The notes: generated from the letters alone by a model not told the origin. A DNA stretch of 64,000 nucleotides from Roseiarcus sp963781895 (GCA_963781895.1 CAWAIM010000019.1:62001-126000), one strand, 5' to 3'; positions 1 through 12,834 are shown, counted from the stretch's first letter. Numbers and translations are program-made.

Positions 1-24
1 CGCACCACGCAGCCGCCGATCTGA
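1..24 (+). CDS. 3' end of a gene cut by the window start, probably the partner permease
   Basis: An open frame runs from the first base to a TGA at 22-24, thirteen bases before the next start codon. Only seven residues are visible (RTTQPPI), so the product cannot be identified from sequence. BmpA-type nucleoside transporters normally have two adjacent permease genes. A tightly linked upstream gene in the same direction is therefore most likely the first permease. This is an inference from context. Confidence 0.3.
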   Translation, partial: RTTQPPI

Positions 25-37
25 GGGGTCGACGCCC

Positions 38-1009
38 ATGGATCTCTTCGACGCCTTCATCGTGGTCTTCGCCTCGGGCATCCGGCTCGGCACGCCTCTG
101 ATCCTGGCCTGTCTCGCGGGCCTGTGGTCGGAGCGCTCGGGCGTCGTCGATATCGGCCTCGAAGGCAAGATGCTGGTCGGCGCCTTCGCCTCCGCCGCGG
201 GCGCGACTTTCACCGGCAGCGTCTGGGTGGGATTGCTGGCAGGCGTCGTGGCGACGGTCGCCGTTTCGCTCGTTCACGGCTACGCCTCGATCGATCAGCG
301 CGCCAATCAGATCGTCTCCGGCACCGCGATCAACATGGTCGCCGCCGGCTTGACCGCGTTGATCGGCAACGCGATCTGGTCGCAAGGCGGACGGACGCCG
401 CAATTGCCCTCGAGCGCCGAATTCGGCGCGATCACGCTGCCGTTGGCGAACGCGATCGGATCCATCCCGATCCTGGGTCCGGTTTACCAGCATCTGATCT
501 CCGGCCACGACCTTGTCACCTACATCGCTTTCCTGCTGGTGCCGCTGACCTATTGGGCGCTTTACAGCACCCGGTTCGGCTTGCGGTTGCGCGCGGTCGG
601 CGAGAACCCGGCCGCCGTCGACACCGCCGGCATATCGGTGCGCGGGCTGCGCTACGGCGCGGTGGTCATCTGCGGCGTGCTGGTCGGACTGGCGGGCGTC
701 TATCTGGTGCTGTCTCAGGCCGCCTATTTTCAGCCGAATATGAGCGCCGGCAAAGGATTCATCGCGCTCGCCGCGCTCGTGTTCGCCAAGTGGCGGCCCT
801 GGCCGGCGCTGGCGACCTGCCTGCTGTTCGGCTTTCTCGATGCGCTCGCGATCCGCCTGCAGGGCGTCGAGCTGCCCGTCATCGGATCGGTTCCGGTGCA
901 GGCGATCGAGGCGTTGCCTTACGTGCTCACCGTCGTCCTGCTCGCCGGGTTCATCGGCAAGGCGATCCCGCCCAAGGCGTCGGGGATTCCCTATGTCAAA
1001 GAGCGCTGA
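38..1009 (+). CDS. ABC transporter permease, nucleoside type (BPD_transp_2 family)
   Basis: The 323-residue product is an inner-membrane permease of the branched-chain amino acid/ribose/nucleoside family. It has about eight hydrophobic segments (for example residues 15-32, 53-78, 100-113, 165-178, 205-228 and 285-303). The family signature lies near residue 187, RAVGENPAAVDTAGISVRGL. The start follows closely on the preceding frame. Its end overlaps the cytidine deaminase start by 17 bases, so the two are translationally coupled. Followed by cytidine deaminase, purine nucleoside phosphorylase and thymidine phosphorylase, it most likely imports nucleosides, like the second permease of BmpA-type systems. 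The ATPase and binding protein would lie upstream, outside the window. Confidence 0.85.
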   Translation: MDLFDAFIVVFASGIRLGTPLILACLAGLWSERSGVVDIGLEGKMLVGAFASAAGATFTGSVWVGLLAGVVATVAVSLVHGYASIDQRANQIVSGTAINMVAAGLTALIGNAIWSQGGRTPQLPSSAEFGAITLPLANAIGSIPILGPVYQHLISGHDLVTYIAFLLVPLTYWALYSTRFGLRLRAVGENPAAVDTAGISVRGLRYGAVVICGVLVGLAGVYLVLSQAAYFQPNMSAGKGFIALAALVFAKWRPWPALATCLLFGFLDALAIRLQGVELPVIGSVPVQAIEALPYVLTVVLLAGFIGKAIPPKASGIPYVKER

Positions 1010-1490
1010 GATCGGGCTGGCCGAGCTGTTCGAGGCCGCCAAGGCCGCGCAACGGAACGCCTATGCGCCCTACTCGAGTTTCAAGGTCGGCGCCGCCCTG
1101 CGGGCCGAGAGCGCCACGCTCTATTCCGGCGCCAACGTCGAGAACGCCGCCTATCCGGAAGGCGTCTGCGCCGAGACGAGCGCGATTTCGGCGATGGCGC
1201 GGGCGGGCGAGCGGCGCATCCGCGAAATTCTCGTCATCGGCGACGGCGAGGGGCTGTGCACGCCCTGCGGCGGCTGCCGCCAGCGCATCCGCGAATTCTC
1301 GGACGGCGGGACGATCGTCCACATCGCCGGACCCGAGGGCGTGCGTGCGACGTTCAGGCTGAGCGCGCTGTTGCCCGAATCCTTCGGCCCCGGTCACGTT
1401 TCGGCGCGCGTCAGGCGGCGCGGGTCTTTGAGCAGAAAGCGCGGGACGACCGATCGAAGAAGGCCGGAGACGCGGCGGTCGCGGCGCTGA
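993..1490 (+). CDS. cdd: Cytidine deaminase
   Basis: This zinc enzyme deaminates cytidine and deoxycytidine to uridine and deoxyuridine. The ATG at 993 lies inside the end of the permease gene. The product has the small tetrameric-type signature: NAAYPEGVCAETSAI near residue 50, with a cysteine in place of the histidine of dimeric forms and the catalytic glutamate, and TPCGGCRQRI near residue 90 for the other two zinc ligands. Family members are about 130 residues. The sequence matches the family up to LLPESFGPGHV, then runs about 30 residues into an arginine-rich tail to the stop at 1490. That tail overlaps the start of the next gene and is probably not native. A small indel near 1400-1430 may have removed the true stop. 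Confidence 0.85.
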   Translation: MSKSAEIGLAELFEAAKAAQRNAYAPYSSFKVGAALRAESATLYSGANVENAAYPEGVCAETSAISAMARAGERRIREILVIGDGEGLCTPCGGCRQRIREFSDGGTIVHIAGPEGVRATFRLSALLPESFGPGHVSARVRRRGSLSRKRGTTDRRRPETRRSRR

Positions 1491-2271
1491 AGACCCGCGG
1501 CCTCGACCGCCTGCCGCCACTTGCGTCGTGCTCGGCACCGGTCTCGGTCCATTCGCCGACGAAGTGCGCGAGGCGACCGCCATCTCCTACGCCGACATCC
1601 CCGGCTTTCCCGCGCCAAGCGTCGTCGGTCACGCCGGCCGCCTCGTCGTCGGCGAGATCGAAGGCCCGCAGGGTCGCTCTGTTCCAGGGCCGCGGCCATT
1701 ATTACGAGCGGGGCGACGCCGGCGTCATGCGCATCGCCATCGAAACCTTTCGCGCGCTCGGCGGCCGGACGCTCTATCCTGACCAACGCCGCCGGCGGTC
1801 TCCACAAGGAGTGGCTTCCGCCGGCGCTGGCCGTCATCACCGACCACATCAATTTCGCCGGCGCCAATCCGCTGATCGGCGCGACCGGCCCTGAGCGCTT
1901 CGTGCCGCTGACCCAGGCCTACGACCGGGGCTGATCGCAGCGCTCCACGAGGCGGCGCGCGCCTCCGACATCGAGCTCCACGAAGGCGTCTACATGTGGT
2001 TCTCGGGGCCGAGCTTCGAGACGCCGGCCGAAATTCGCGCCGCGCGAATCCTCGGGGCCGATCTTGTCGGCATGTCGACCGTGCCGGAGGTGATCCTGGC
2101 GCGACAGCAAGGCCTGCGCTGCGCGGCGGTCTCGGTCGTCACCAACTACGCCGCGGGCCTGTCGGGCGGCGATCCCAGTCACGACGAGACGCAGGCGGTC
2201 GCCAACCAGGCCGCCGACCGCTTCAAGCGCCTGCTGCGCGGCTTCATCCGCGCTCATAAGGGTTCTGGCGA

Positions 2272-2275
<4 letters not shown>
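1430..2275 (+). pseudogene. punA: Purine nucleoside phosphorylase, coding frame broken at four points
   Basis: Fragments of a trimeric-type purine nucleoside phosphorylase follow one another in order but in changing frames: VLGTGLGPFADEVREA from about 1526, ALFQGRGHYYERGDAGVMRI from about 1676, LTNAAGGLHKEWLPPAL from about 1778, and MWFSGPSFETPAEIRAARIL from 1994 to the stop at 2275. Frame changes fall near 1524, 1672, 1773 and 1928. The phosphate loop, the GRxHYYEG-like motif and the AEIRA/MSTVPE region are all present, so the enzyme would be complete if the indels were removed. It cleaves purine nucleosides with phosphate. The true start is unclear (about 1430). The last four bases, ATGA, overlap the deoA start. 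Neighbouring genes are intact, so either recent inactivation or base-call errors fit. Confidence 0.8.
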
Positions 2276-3611
<1,336 letters not shown>

Positions 3612-3615
<4 letters not shown>

Positions 3616-4661
3616 CCAGGGTCGATCATCGAGATTCGAAAGCGCCAACCGGCGTCCGCGCCGATGCGAGGAATCCGCCGAGCGCGACCAACGGCGCTCA
3701 GCAAGACTTGGCGCCAGCGAGCATTCTCCTCGCCATCTCCGGCTGGGACGCCGAATCCTGGCGCGCGCAGGTCAAGGCGCTGCTCCCGTCGCATCCGGTC
3801 GCGACATTGGGCGAACCTTTCGACCGCGCTTGCGTGCGCTATGCGCTCTGCTGGCGCCATCCGCCGGGCTCGATTTCGAACCTGCCCAACCTCCAGGCGA
3901 TCTTCTCGCTCGGCGCCGGCGTCGACCACCTGTTCGCCGATCCGGCGTTGCCCTGCCGGCCCGTGGTCAGGATCGTCGATCCGGACCTGCGCGAGCGCAT
4001 GAGCGAGTGGGTCGTCATGCACGCGCTGATCCATCTGCGCCAGCTCAGGCGCTACGAGCGCCAGCAGCGCGAGCGCGTCTGGCAAGACGACGCCGGCCAG
4101 CCGAAGGCGAGCGACGTCAATGTCGGCGTGCTCGGCCTGGGCCAGCTTGGCATGGACGCGGCGACCAAGCTGAAGGCGATCGGGTTCTCGGTCGCCGGAT
4201 GGAGCGCGACGCCGAAGTCCGCGCCTGACGTCGAATGCTTCCACGGCGGCGACGGGCTCGAAGCCTTGCTCAGGCGAACCGACATGCTGGTCGTCCTTCT
4301 GCCTCTGACCAAGGAAACCCGCGGAATTCTCAACGCCCGGCTGTTCGCCGAGCTCCGGCAGGGCGGCCGCCTCGGCGGCCCGGTCGTCATCAACGCGGGC
4401 CGCGGCGGGCTGCAGGTCGAGGCCGACGTTCTCGCCGCGCTCGACACGGGCGTCCTGAAGGGCGCTTCCCTCGACGTGTTCGAACGCGAGCCGCTGCCGA
4501 CGGAGTCCCGCCTGTGGGCGCATCCGGCGGTCTACCTCAGCCCGCACAACGCCGCGATCTCGTCGCCGGATGCGATCGTCGCCGCAATCGCCCGGCAGAT
4601 CGAGGCGTTCGAACGCGGCGAGCCGCTCAGCAATGTGGTGGATCGCGCGCGGGGCTATTGA
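3612..4661 (+). CDS. D-2-hydroxyacid dehydrogenase, glyoxylate/hydroxypyruvate reductase A type
   Basis: The product has 349 residues from the ATG that overlaps the deoA stop; the first 30 or so look disordered, so an internal start is possible. It has the lactate/glycerate dehydrogenase NAD(P) fold: GVLGLGQLGMDAA near residue 173, catalytic arginine in NAGRGG near 261, glutamate in FEREPLP near 290 and histidine in LSPHNAA near 312. The short catalytic domain and the SLGAGVDH motif near 98 are closest to GhrA, which reduces glyoxylate and hydroxypyruvate. Its place at the end of a nucleoside salvage operon is unexplained; it may use a product of sugar breakdown. The true substrate cannot be read from sequence. 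Confidence 0.8.
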
Positions 4662-4880
4662 CCTCGACTGGGCCGTTCTCGAGGGACATTCTGGAAATGG
4701 TTCCCCGACACCATGAAGCGGTTCGACGTCGTCAGGCGGCCGTGTCCCGGGCGGCGCCGTCACAAGGCCGGACGCTCGTCTCTCGACGTGCTACGGGGCC
4801 TGACGAGGGGTTTTCCGCTTGAGGTCGGCGGCCTGCGCGGCTATTGGGCGCGGGTATCGAGCGGCGAGAAAGACGGGACT

Positions 4881-7090
<2,210 letters not shown>

Positions 7091-7094
<4 letters not shown>

Positions 7095-7339
7095 TTCCGT
7101 TCGTGATCGTCAAGACCAAGGCGGGATTCGCCTATGTCCGGCCCGAACATGTCGTCGCCATCGACGCGGCCGACGCGGCGGACTGCACGGTCCTCATGAC
7201 CGACGGCGTGAGCATCGCCGCCAGCGAGCCGGCCGAGGACGTGGTCGCGCGGCTCGAGGCGGAGGCGCGCGAAGAGGACGAGGCGATCGAGATCATTCAG
7301 GAGCGCAATCAGCATGGCCATGTCCCTCACCGAGATTGA
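7091..7339 (+). CDS. Small uncharacterised protein between purL and bolA
   Basis: This 82-residue product starts in an ATGA overlap with purL and its last 26 bases lie inside bolA, so it is coupled on both sides. The first 60 residues are predicted beta strands (IPFVIVKTKAGFAYVRPEHV, then CTVLMTDGVSIAASE), followed by an acidic helix rich in glutamate. The strand pattern 'residue read-out, then ENVVAIEA-like, then threshold helix' recalls FlbD and LytTR-like small domains, but I do not recognise a named family. No cysteines or membrane segment suggest a metal site or anchoring. The function is unknown; conserved placement next to purL in relatives would support a real gene. Confidence 0.65.
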
Positions 7340-7544
7340 GACGATGATCCGCGAGGCTTTCCCCGACGCGCGCGTCGAGGTGAAGGACCTGGCGGGCGAC
7401 GGAAACCACTATTCGGCCAGCGTCGTCTCCTCGGCCTTCAAGGGCAAAAGCCGGGTGCGGCAGCACCAGATGGTCTATGAGGCGCTGAAAGGCCGGATGG
7501 GCGGCGAACTGCACGCGCTGGCGCTGACGACGTCGGAAAGCTGA
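7314..7544 (+). CDS. bolA: BolA family protein
   Basis: A 76-residue BolA-type protein, the usual size of the short alphaproteobacterial form. These proteins partner with monothiol glutaredoxins (GrxD) to bind or transfer iron-sulfur clusters and sense iron. The core motif is DGNHYSASVVSSAFKGKSRV (residues 28-47), including the conserved histidine, with RQHQMVYEAL after it. The start overlaps the previous gene; a second ATG six bases downstream (7320) is equally possible. In most alphaproteobacteria grxD follows directly. Here no grxD is present, and the sequence runs into the cyclase island. Confidence 0.9.
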   Translation: MAMSLTEIETMIREAFPDARVEVKDLAGDGNHYSASVVSSAFKGKSRVRQHQMVYEALKGRMGGELHALALTTSES

Positions 7545-7662
7545 GGCGCGCGGCGGTCGCCTCGAGGCGCCCGCGCCAGCAGGAATCTCGCCCGCGAAAG
7601 CCTTGCACGCCGGCGATTTGGCGCTCACTTTGTGCTAGTCTGGCGCGCGAGAGTGCGACGCA

Positions 7663-7740
7663 ATGGGCGAGACCCGGAAACTCGCGGCGATCCTGGTCGC
7701 GGACGTCGCGATCTGATCGACCCCGCCATCGCGGCCGCGT
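7663..7740 (+). pseudogene. Remnant of an adenylate cyclase gene start, with an internal deletion
   Basis: The first 45 bases from the ATG (MGETRKLAAILVADV) are nearly identical to the start of the cyclase gene at 8336. The sequence then jumps to bases matching DLIDPAIAA, which lies about 67 bases further along in the complete copy. The frame is lost at the junction and the similarity stops soon after. It is the N-terminal stub of a further cyclase copy, left by a deletion. No function is expected. Confidence 0.7.
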
Positions 7741-7825
7741 CGTTAAGGACTGCCCCCATCGGAGTCGGCCGGGGTGGCGTCAGTCCGTCGTTCGACGTTC
7801 GAGGCGAAATCCGCCGCGCCCGCCC

Positions 7826-8071
7826 TCACGCCGCATTCCGCGGCCAGTGCGTCACTTCGACGACGGCCTGTTTGCGGCGAGCGTCGGCAACGACGGCCTC
7901 GAGCTTCTTCGCGACGGGATCGTCGATCCAAGCGTCGCCGCAGATCTCGCAAACGAAAGCCGGCACGTCGCGGACCACCACGACACCGAATTTCAGATCG
8001 ACGGCGAAGGTCGTCGTCCCCATCCGCTTCTCGCCGCCGCAGAGCGGGCATCTTTCCGGCTTCCCATTCAT
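7826..8071 (-). CDS. YgiT-type zinc finger protein, antitoxin of a DUF4258 pair
   Basis: An 81-residue protein with two CxxC pairs, CPLCGG near residue 8 and CEICGD near 41, the layout of the YgiT/MqsA-type zinc finger. It lacks the C-terminal helix-turn-helix of full MqsA, as is common in short members that pair with DUF4258 proteins. Its start overlaps the stop of the DUF4258 gene by four bases (ATGA), so the two are coupled. By analogy it would neutralise the partner toxin. It lies on the opposite strand to the cyclase genes, between a cyclase stub (7663) and the first long copy (8336). Confidence 0.75.
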   Translation of the reverse strand: MNGKPERCPLCGGEKRMGTTTFAVDLKFGVVVVRDVPAFVCEICGDAWIDDPVAKKLEAVVADARRKQAVVEVTHWPRNAA

Positions 8072-8337
8072 CGCTTCCTCCTTTGCCGGAAGCCCGGCTC
8101 AAAACGATCGAGACCTGGCCGGTAGGCGGTGACCACATGGCAATTATGCGCTTTGGCGTCGACGGCGGCAACGACATGCAAGGGATGGGTTCCCAAGCGC
8201 ATAGTCAGGCAGCTCGGATAAGGGCGGTCGGCCCCGCCGCCCGCCGCGAGGACGAGCGCGGCCGCTCCGGCCTCGCCGGATTCCGTCAGGCGTGAACTGG
8301 AAATCGTGCTATCCTGCCGGCTGCCGGAGGGACGCAT
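8068..8337 (-). CDS. DUF4258 protein, putative toxin, N-terminal part degenerate
   Basis: The second half of this 89-residue frame matches DUF4258: DRPYPSCL near residue 38, HPLHVVAAVD near 51 and VVTAYRPGLDRFEPGFRQR near 68. These proteins resemble RelE/MqsR-like toxins and are usually encoded directly upstream of a YgiT zinc-finger antitoxin, as here. The first 35 residues do not resemble the family's N-terminal helix and strand; they are low in complexity (SGEAGAAALVLAAGGG). The nominal start at 8337 lies on the start codon of the divergent cyclase gene. The N-terminus is therefore truncated or frameshifted, and the toxin may be inactive. Confidence 0.55.
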   Translation of the reverse strand: MRPSGSRQDSTISSSRLTESGEAGAAALVLAAGGGADRPYPSCLTMRLGTHPLHVVAAVDAKAHNCHVVTAYRPGLDRFEPGFRQRRKR

Positions 8338-10233
8338 GACCGAGACCCGGAAACTCGCGGCGATCCTGGTCGCCGACGTCGTCGGCTACAGCCGGCTCGC
8401 CGGCGCCGACGAGGAGCGCACGCTCGCGCGCCTGCGCGGCCTGCGCGGCGACCTGATCGACCCGGCGATCGCCGCCCATCACGGCCGCGTCGTCAAGCGC
8501 ACCGGCGACGGCTCGATCATCGAGTTCCGCAGCGTGGTCGACGCGGTGCGCTGCGCGATCGAAGTGCAGAGCGGGCTGATCGAGCGCAACGCCGGCTTGG
8601 CCCCAGAGCGGCGGATCGAGTTTCGCGTCGGCGTCCATGTCGGCGACGTGGTCGAGGAAGAAGACGGCGATCTGATGGGCGACGGGGTCAATATCGCCGC
8701 GCGCCTCGAGAGCGTCGCCAAACCCGGCGCGATCTGCCTTTCCGAGGACGCCTGGCGGCAGGTGCGCGACAGGGTCAAGGAGGCTTTCGTCGATCTCGGC
8801 GAGAACGCGGTTGAAAAACATCGCGCGGCCGGTGCGCGTCTACGCGCTGAGCATCGGCGCCGCAGGCGCCGCGCCCGCGCCGAGTATTGCGCGAATGGAA
8901 AACCGCGAGCCGCCGCACCTTTCCATCGTCGTCCTGCCGTTCGCCAACATCGGCGGCGATCGCGAGCCAGGAGTATTTCGCCGACGGCGTGACCGAGAGC
9001 CTCACCACCGACCTGTCGCGCATTTCCGGCGCCTTCGTCATCGGGCGCTCGACCGCCTTCACCTACAAGGGCAAGGCGGTCGACTTGAAGCAGCTCGGCC
9101 GCGAACTCAACGTCCGCTATGTGCTCGAAGGCAGCGTGCAGCGCGCGGCAAACCGCATGCGCGTCAACGTGCAGCTGATCGATGCGGAGAGCGGGAAGTC
9201 ATCTTTGGGGGGAGCGCTTCGACAAATCTGTCGGAGACCTGTTCGACTTGCAGGACGAGATCGTCGCGCACGCTGGCCAATCGCTTCAAACGCGACTGGT
9301 CGACGCCGAGGCTCGCCGCGCGGAGAAAGCTTCCGATCCCAACTCGATGGATCTCTATTTTCGCGGCAGGCGTTGGTCAACGGGGTTTCGGCCACGAACA
9401 TGTCTGCCGCTCGGGACTTTTTTGACCGCGCGCTTGCGATCGATCCCGATAATGTCGACGCCCTTGTCGGCGTCGCAATCGTCAACACCGTCGGTTTGGA
9501 GCCAGCTTTCCGACGACGATTGGCGCCAAGAGGCTCGTCGCGGCGGAAACCGCCTGGCCAAGGCGCTGGTCGCTCGCGCCGAGCATCGCGATGGCGCACC
9601 TGTGCATGGGCGACGTCTACAACACGACCAACCGCGCTGAGCAGGCGATCGGCGAATTCGAGCGAGCGCTGGTTCGATCGACAACTTGGCGGCAGCGCAT
9701 GCGCATGATCGCCTTTTCACAATGTCTTACCTGGGCGCGGCGAGGAAACGGAGAGCCCATGTCCAGGAGGCGCTTGCGCCTCAGCCCTCGCGACGCATGG
9801 GTTTTCGTTTGGTTCGTGGTTGCAGGCGTCGGCCAAGCTCTCACTCGGTCGAATTGACCGAGGCCGTCGCCCAGGTTCGCGGACTCGATCGACGCCAATC
9901 GAAACTTTCCCGGCGTATTTCTACCTCGCCGCGGCATTGGCGCATCTTGGCCGGTTGGACGAGGCGCGCGAGGCGGTCAGGGCGGGCCTTGCGGCCGGCC
10001 CAAATTTCACGGTTCTCCGCTTCCGCGCTGCCGGCGTTCAGAGCGGCAATCCGACCTACCTCGCCAGGCGTGATCGCATCATCGAAGGCATGCGCAAGGC
10101 GGGCGTGCCCGAGGATGACGCGGCCGCCTCGCCGGCGCGGCGAGGCGTGCGCGAGTGGCGGCGGCGCCGACCCTACGCTCGTCGGCGGGCGCTTTCGGCT
10201 GCGGTTTTGGCCGGCAGCGCGCAAAAGTGGTAA
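8336..10233 (+). pseudogene. Adenylate/guanylate cyclase-TolB-like-TPR protein, copy A, many frameshifts
   Basis: The start (ATG 8336) encodes a class III nucleotidyl cyclase domain: KLAAILVADVVGYSRLAGAD, then KRTGDGSIIEF and GDGVNIAARLES. One metal-binding aspartate is in LVADVV. A shift near 8812 leads to LKNIARPVRVYAL, another near 8965 to QEYFADGVTESLTTDLSRI, the TolB/FlgO-like domain found after such cyclases, and another near 9195 to ERFDKSVGDLFDLQDEIV. Further shifts break a TPR region (FFDRALAIDPDNVDAL, YFYLAAALAHLGRLDEARE). The end IIEGMRKAGVPE is near 10110; the open frame runs on to 10233. Without the shifts it would be a soluble protein of about 590 residues. It is roughly 85 percent identical in sequence to copy B by eye. 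Confidence 0.8.
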
Positions 10234-10324
10234 CGATAGTCTGCTATGGAAAATTCAAGACGGATCAATGTCGAGCCGAGATATGCGAAGTCATAGACGG
10301 AAAATACGTGAAGTGAAACCGAGT

Positions 10325-10559
10325 TGATCTATCTTGGTGTCGGCTCTGTGGACGCCGAGGCGCAGCGTATCTGGAGCGGCCACAGCGACGACATTCCCGC
10401 CGCGGCCGAAGCGCCGACGCTTGATAGAGCTTCTCTGGAGATTAAATCTTCGCAGATTGGCATCTCGATCTCGCGCCCGAGAATCACCCCGATGTCGAAC
10501 CCGCGTCAATCTTCATCCAGGTCACGGCGCTGCGCGAAGCGACGCCCGCGGCTGCGTGA
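10325..10559 (+). pseudogene. DUF1902/HicB-like antitoxin remnant
   Basis: Pieces of a short DUF1902 (HicB-like) protein can be read in two frames: DAEAQRIWSGHSDDIPAAAE and APTLDR in one, and LDLAPENHPDVEPASIFIQV up to the stop at 10557-10559 in another. The order fits the family pattern (D-E-A..W..SDDIPGL..EA.TL, then a C-terminal strand). The stop is directly followed by the hicA start. Several indels are needed to join the pieces, more than in the neighbouring toxin gene, so this gene seems truly damaged. The start is not clear. Confidence 0.5.
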
Positions 10560-10758
10560 ATGGCGCTGCAATTCGATCGGCCGCTCCGCGAATTGCTTGC
10601 GAAGGCCGGATGCGTCCTCGTCCGGCAGGGACGGGGCAGCCACGAAATCTGGCGAAGTCCGATCACGGGCCGGAACTTTCCGCGTGCCCATCGGCATTGC
10701 GAGCCGACATACGGCCAACGCGATTCTTCGCCAGGCGGGGCTGCCCAAAGCGTTCTGA
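10560..10758 (+). pseudogene. hicA: HicA-like mRNA interferase toxin, one frameshift
   Basis: The frame from ATG 10560 begins MALQFDRPLRELLAKAGCVL and continues VRQGRGSHEIW, the HicA (YcfA) double-stranded-RNA-binding-like fold with the catalytic histidine in GSHEIW. After ITGRNF near 10680 the match moves to the next frame, RVPIGIASRHTANAILRQAG, ending at 10758. One extra base, probably an A in 'ggaac', explains the shift. In a corrected frame the product would have about 65 residues, normal for HicA. It cleaves mRNA unless bound by its HicB-type partner, whose remnant lies directly upstream. Confidence 0.65.
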
Positions 10759-10791
10759 CGTCGCCCGAGGCGCGGCGACAACGGCGCCAGG

Positions 10792-12618
10792 ATGACCGCC
10801 GCGCGCCGCCTCGCCGCGATCCTCGCCGCCGACGTGGTCGGTTACTCGCGGCCTGATGGGCGAGGACGAGGCCGGCACGGCGCGGCTGGTGCGCGAGCGG
10901 CGCGAGGCGGCGGCGCCGATCGTGCGCTCGTTCGGCGGCAGGCTGGTCAAGACGATGGGCGACGGCGTCCTGCTGGAGTTTCCCTCGATCGTCGCCGCGG
11001 TCGAATGCGCGGTCGCTCATCCAGCAGATGATGGCCGAGCGCAACGCCGCGCTGCCGGAGGCCAAGCGCATCCTCTACCGCGTCGGCGTCAATCTCGGCG
11101 ACGTGCTGGTCGAGGGCGACGACATCTTGGGCGACGGGGTGAACGTCGCGGCGCGGCTCGAGGGAATCTGCGAGCCCGGCGGCGTCTGCATTGCGGGCTC
11201 GGCCTACGAACATGTCGGCGGCCGGATCGAGGCCGAGTTCGCCGAAATCGGCGAACAGAGCCTCAAGAACATCGCCAGGCCGGTGCGCGCCTACGCGCTG
11301 TCGCCGAAGGCGATCGCCGCCGCCAGGATCGAGGCGCCCGAGACCATCGCCGCCGCGCCCGCAAGTCCGCCGCCCGCGCCCGACCGCCGCGAGCCCCCGC
11401 GCCTCTCGCTCGTCGTGCTGCCGTTCGCCAATATCGGCGGCGATGCGAGCCAAGAGTATTTCGTCGACGGCGTGACCGAGAGCCTGACCACCGACCTGTC
11501 GCGCATTCCGGCGCTCGTTCGTCATCGGCCGGCTCGACGGCCTTCACCTACAAGGGCAAGGCGGTCGATCTGAAGCAGCTCGGGCGCGAACTCAATGTGC
11601 GCTACGTGCTCGAAGGCAGCGTGCAGCGCGGCGGCAACCGCATGCGCGTCAACGTGCAGCTGATCGACGCCGAGACGGGAAGTCATCTTGTGGGCGGAGC
11701 GCTTCGAAAATCTGTCGGAGACCTTTTCGACCTGCAGGACGAGATCGTCGCGCGCGTGGCCAACGCTCTCAACACGCGACTTGTCGACGCCGAGGCTCGC
11801 CGCGCCGAGAACAATTCCTGATCCCGACTCGATGGATCTCTATTTTCGCGGCATGGCTTGGCTCAACAAGGGGTGCGACCGCTGACAATCTCGCTCGGGC
11901 GCAAAGCTTTTTTGACCGCGCGCTTGCGATCGATCCCGATAATGTCGACGCGCTTGTCGGCTCGGCAATCGTCAACACCTTCGCTGGAGCCAGCGGCTTT
12001 GTCCGACGATGCGCCAAGACGGCTTCGTCGCCGCCGAAACGGCCTTGGCCAAGGCGTCTGTCGCTCGCGCCTGAGCATCCCATGGCGCGACCTGTGCATC
12101 TGGGGCGACGTCTACAACTGCGACCAACCGCGCCGAGCAGGCGATCGGCGAATTCGAGCGAGCGCTGAGTTCTAGATCGAAACTTCGCGGCCGCGCATGC
12201 GCATATCGCCTTGTTCAAAATTCTTGCTCGGTCGCGGCGAGGAAACGGAAGCCCATGTCGCATGAGGCCCTTCGCCTCAGCCCTCGCGACGCATGGGTTT
12301 TCATTTGGTTGTGGTTCGCAGGCGTCGCCAAGCTCTCACTCGGTCGCGATGAGGAGGCCGTCGCATGCTTCGCGGCGTCGATCGAGGCCAATAGAAACTT
12401 TCCGATGGCGTATATTCACCTCGGCGCGGCATTCGCGCATCTTGGCCGGTTGGACGAGGCGCGCGAGGCAGTCAGGGCGGGCCTTGCGTCCAGCCCAGGT
12501 TTCAGCGGTTTCCGCAGCCCGCGCCATTCAGACGGCAATGAACGACGACCCTGCCACGCTAACGCAGTTTGATCGTAACATCGAAGGCATGCGCAAGGCG
12601 GGCGTGCCCGAGCAATGA
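10792..12618 (+). pseudogene. Adenylate/guanylate cyclase-TolB-like-TPR protein, copy B, many frameshifts
   Basis: The ATG at 10792 follows an AGG. The reading order is: cyclase domain (ARRLAAILAADVVGYSR, VKTMGDGVLLEF, GDGVNVAARLEG), a proline/alanine linker, the TolB-like domain (LVVLPFANIGGDASQEYF, AFTYKGKAVDLKQLGREL, VRYVLEGSVQRGGNRMRV), and TPR-like repeats (FFDRALAIDPDNVDAL, YIHLGAAFAHLGRLDEARE). It ends NIEGMRKAGVPEQ at 12618. Frame changes occur near 10850, 11020, 11515, 11690, 11815 and several times in 11875-12240. Several are one extra base, for example 'cggcctg' for 'cggctg' near 10853. The stop overlaps the next cyclase start by ATGA, so the copies were once a translationally coupled series. 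Confidence 0.8.
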
Positions 12619-12834
12619 GCGAGTCCCGAAAGCGCGCGGCGATCCTGGTCGCCGACGTCGGCGGCTGCAGCCGCCTCGCCGGCGCCGACGAGGAGCGCAC
12701 GCTCGCGCGCCTGCGCGGCCTGCGCAGCGACCTCATCGACCCGCGCCGGCGCCCAAAGCGTCAATGCGATGTTTCTCGCCCAACGGGCGCGCGTGCGCGA
12801 AGGCATGCGCATGGCCGGGGTTCCGGAGGGATGA
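12615..12834 (+). pseudogene. Cyclase remnant C: N-terminus joined to C-terminus
   Basis: It starts MSESRKRAAILVADVGG and runs through LARLRGLRSDLIDP, the first 45 or so residues of a cyclase domain. It then jumps, with loss of frame, to a C-terminal end NAMFLAQRARVREGMRMAGV followed by PEG and a stop at 12834. That end corresponds to the 'EGMRKAGVPE' terminus of copies A and B. The middle, more than 500 residues, is gone. The start overlaps the end of copy B by four bases and its stop overlaps remnant D in the same way. Confidence 0.7.
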
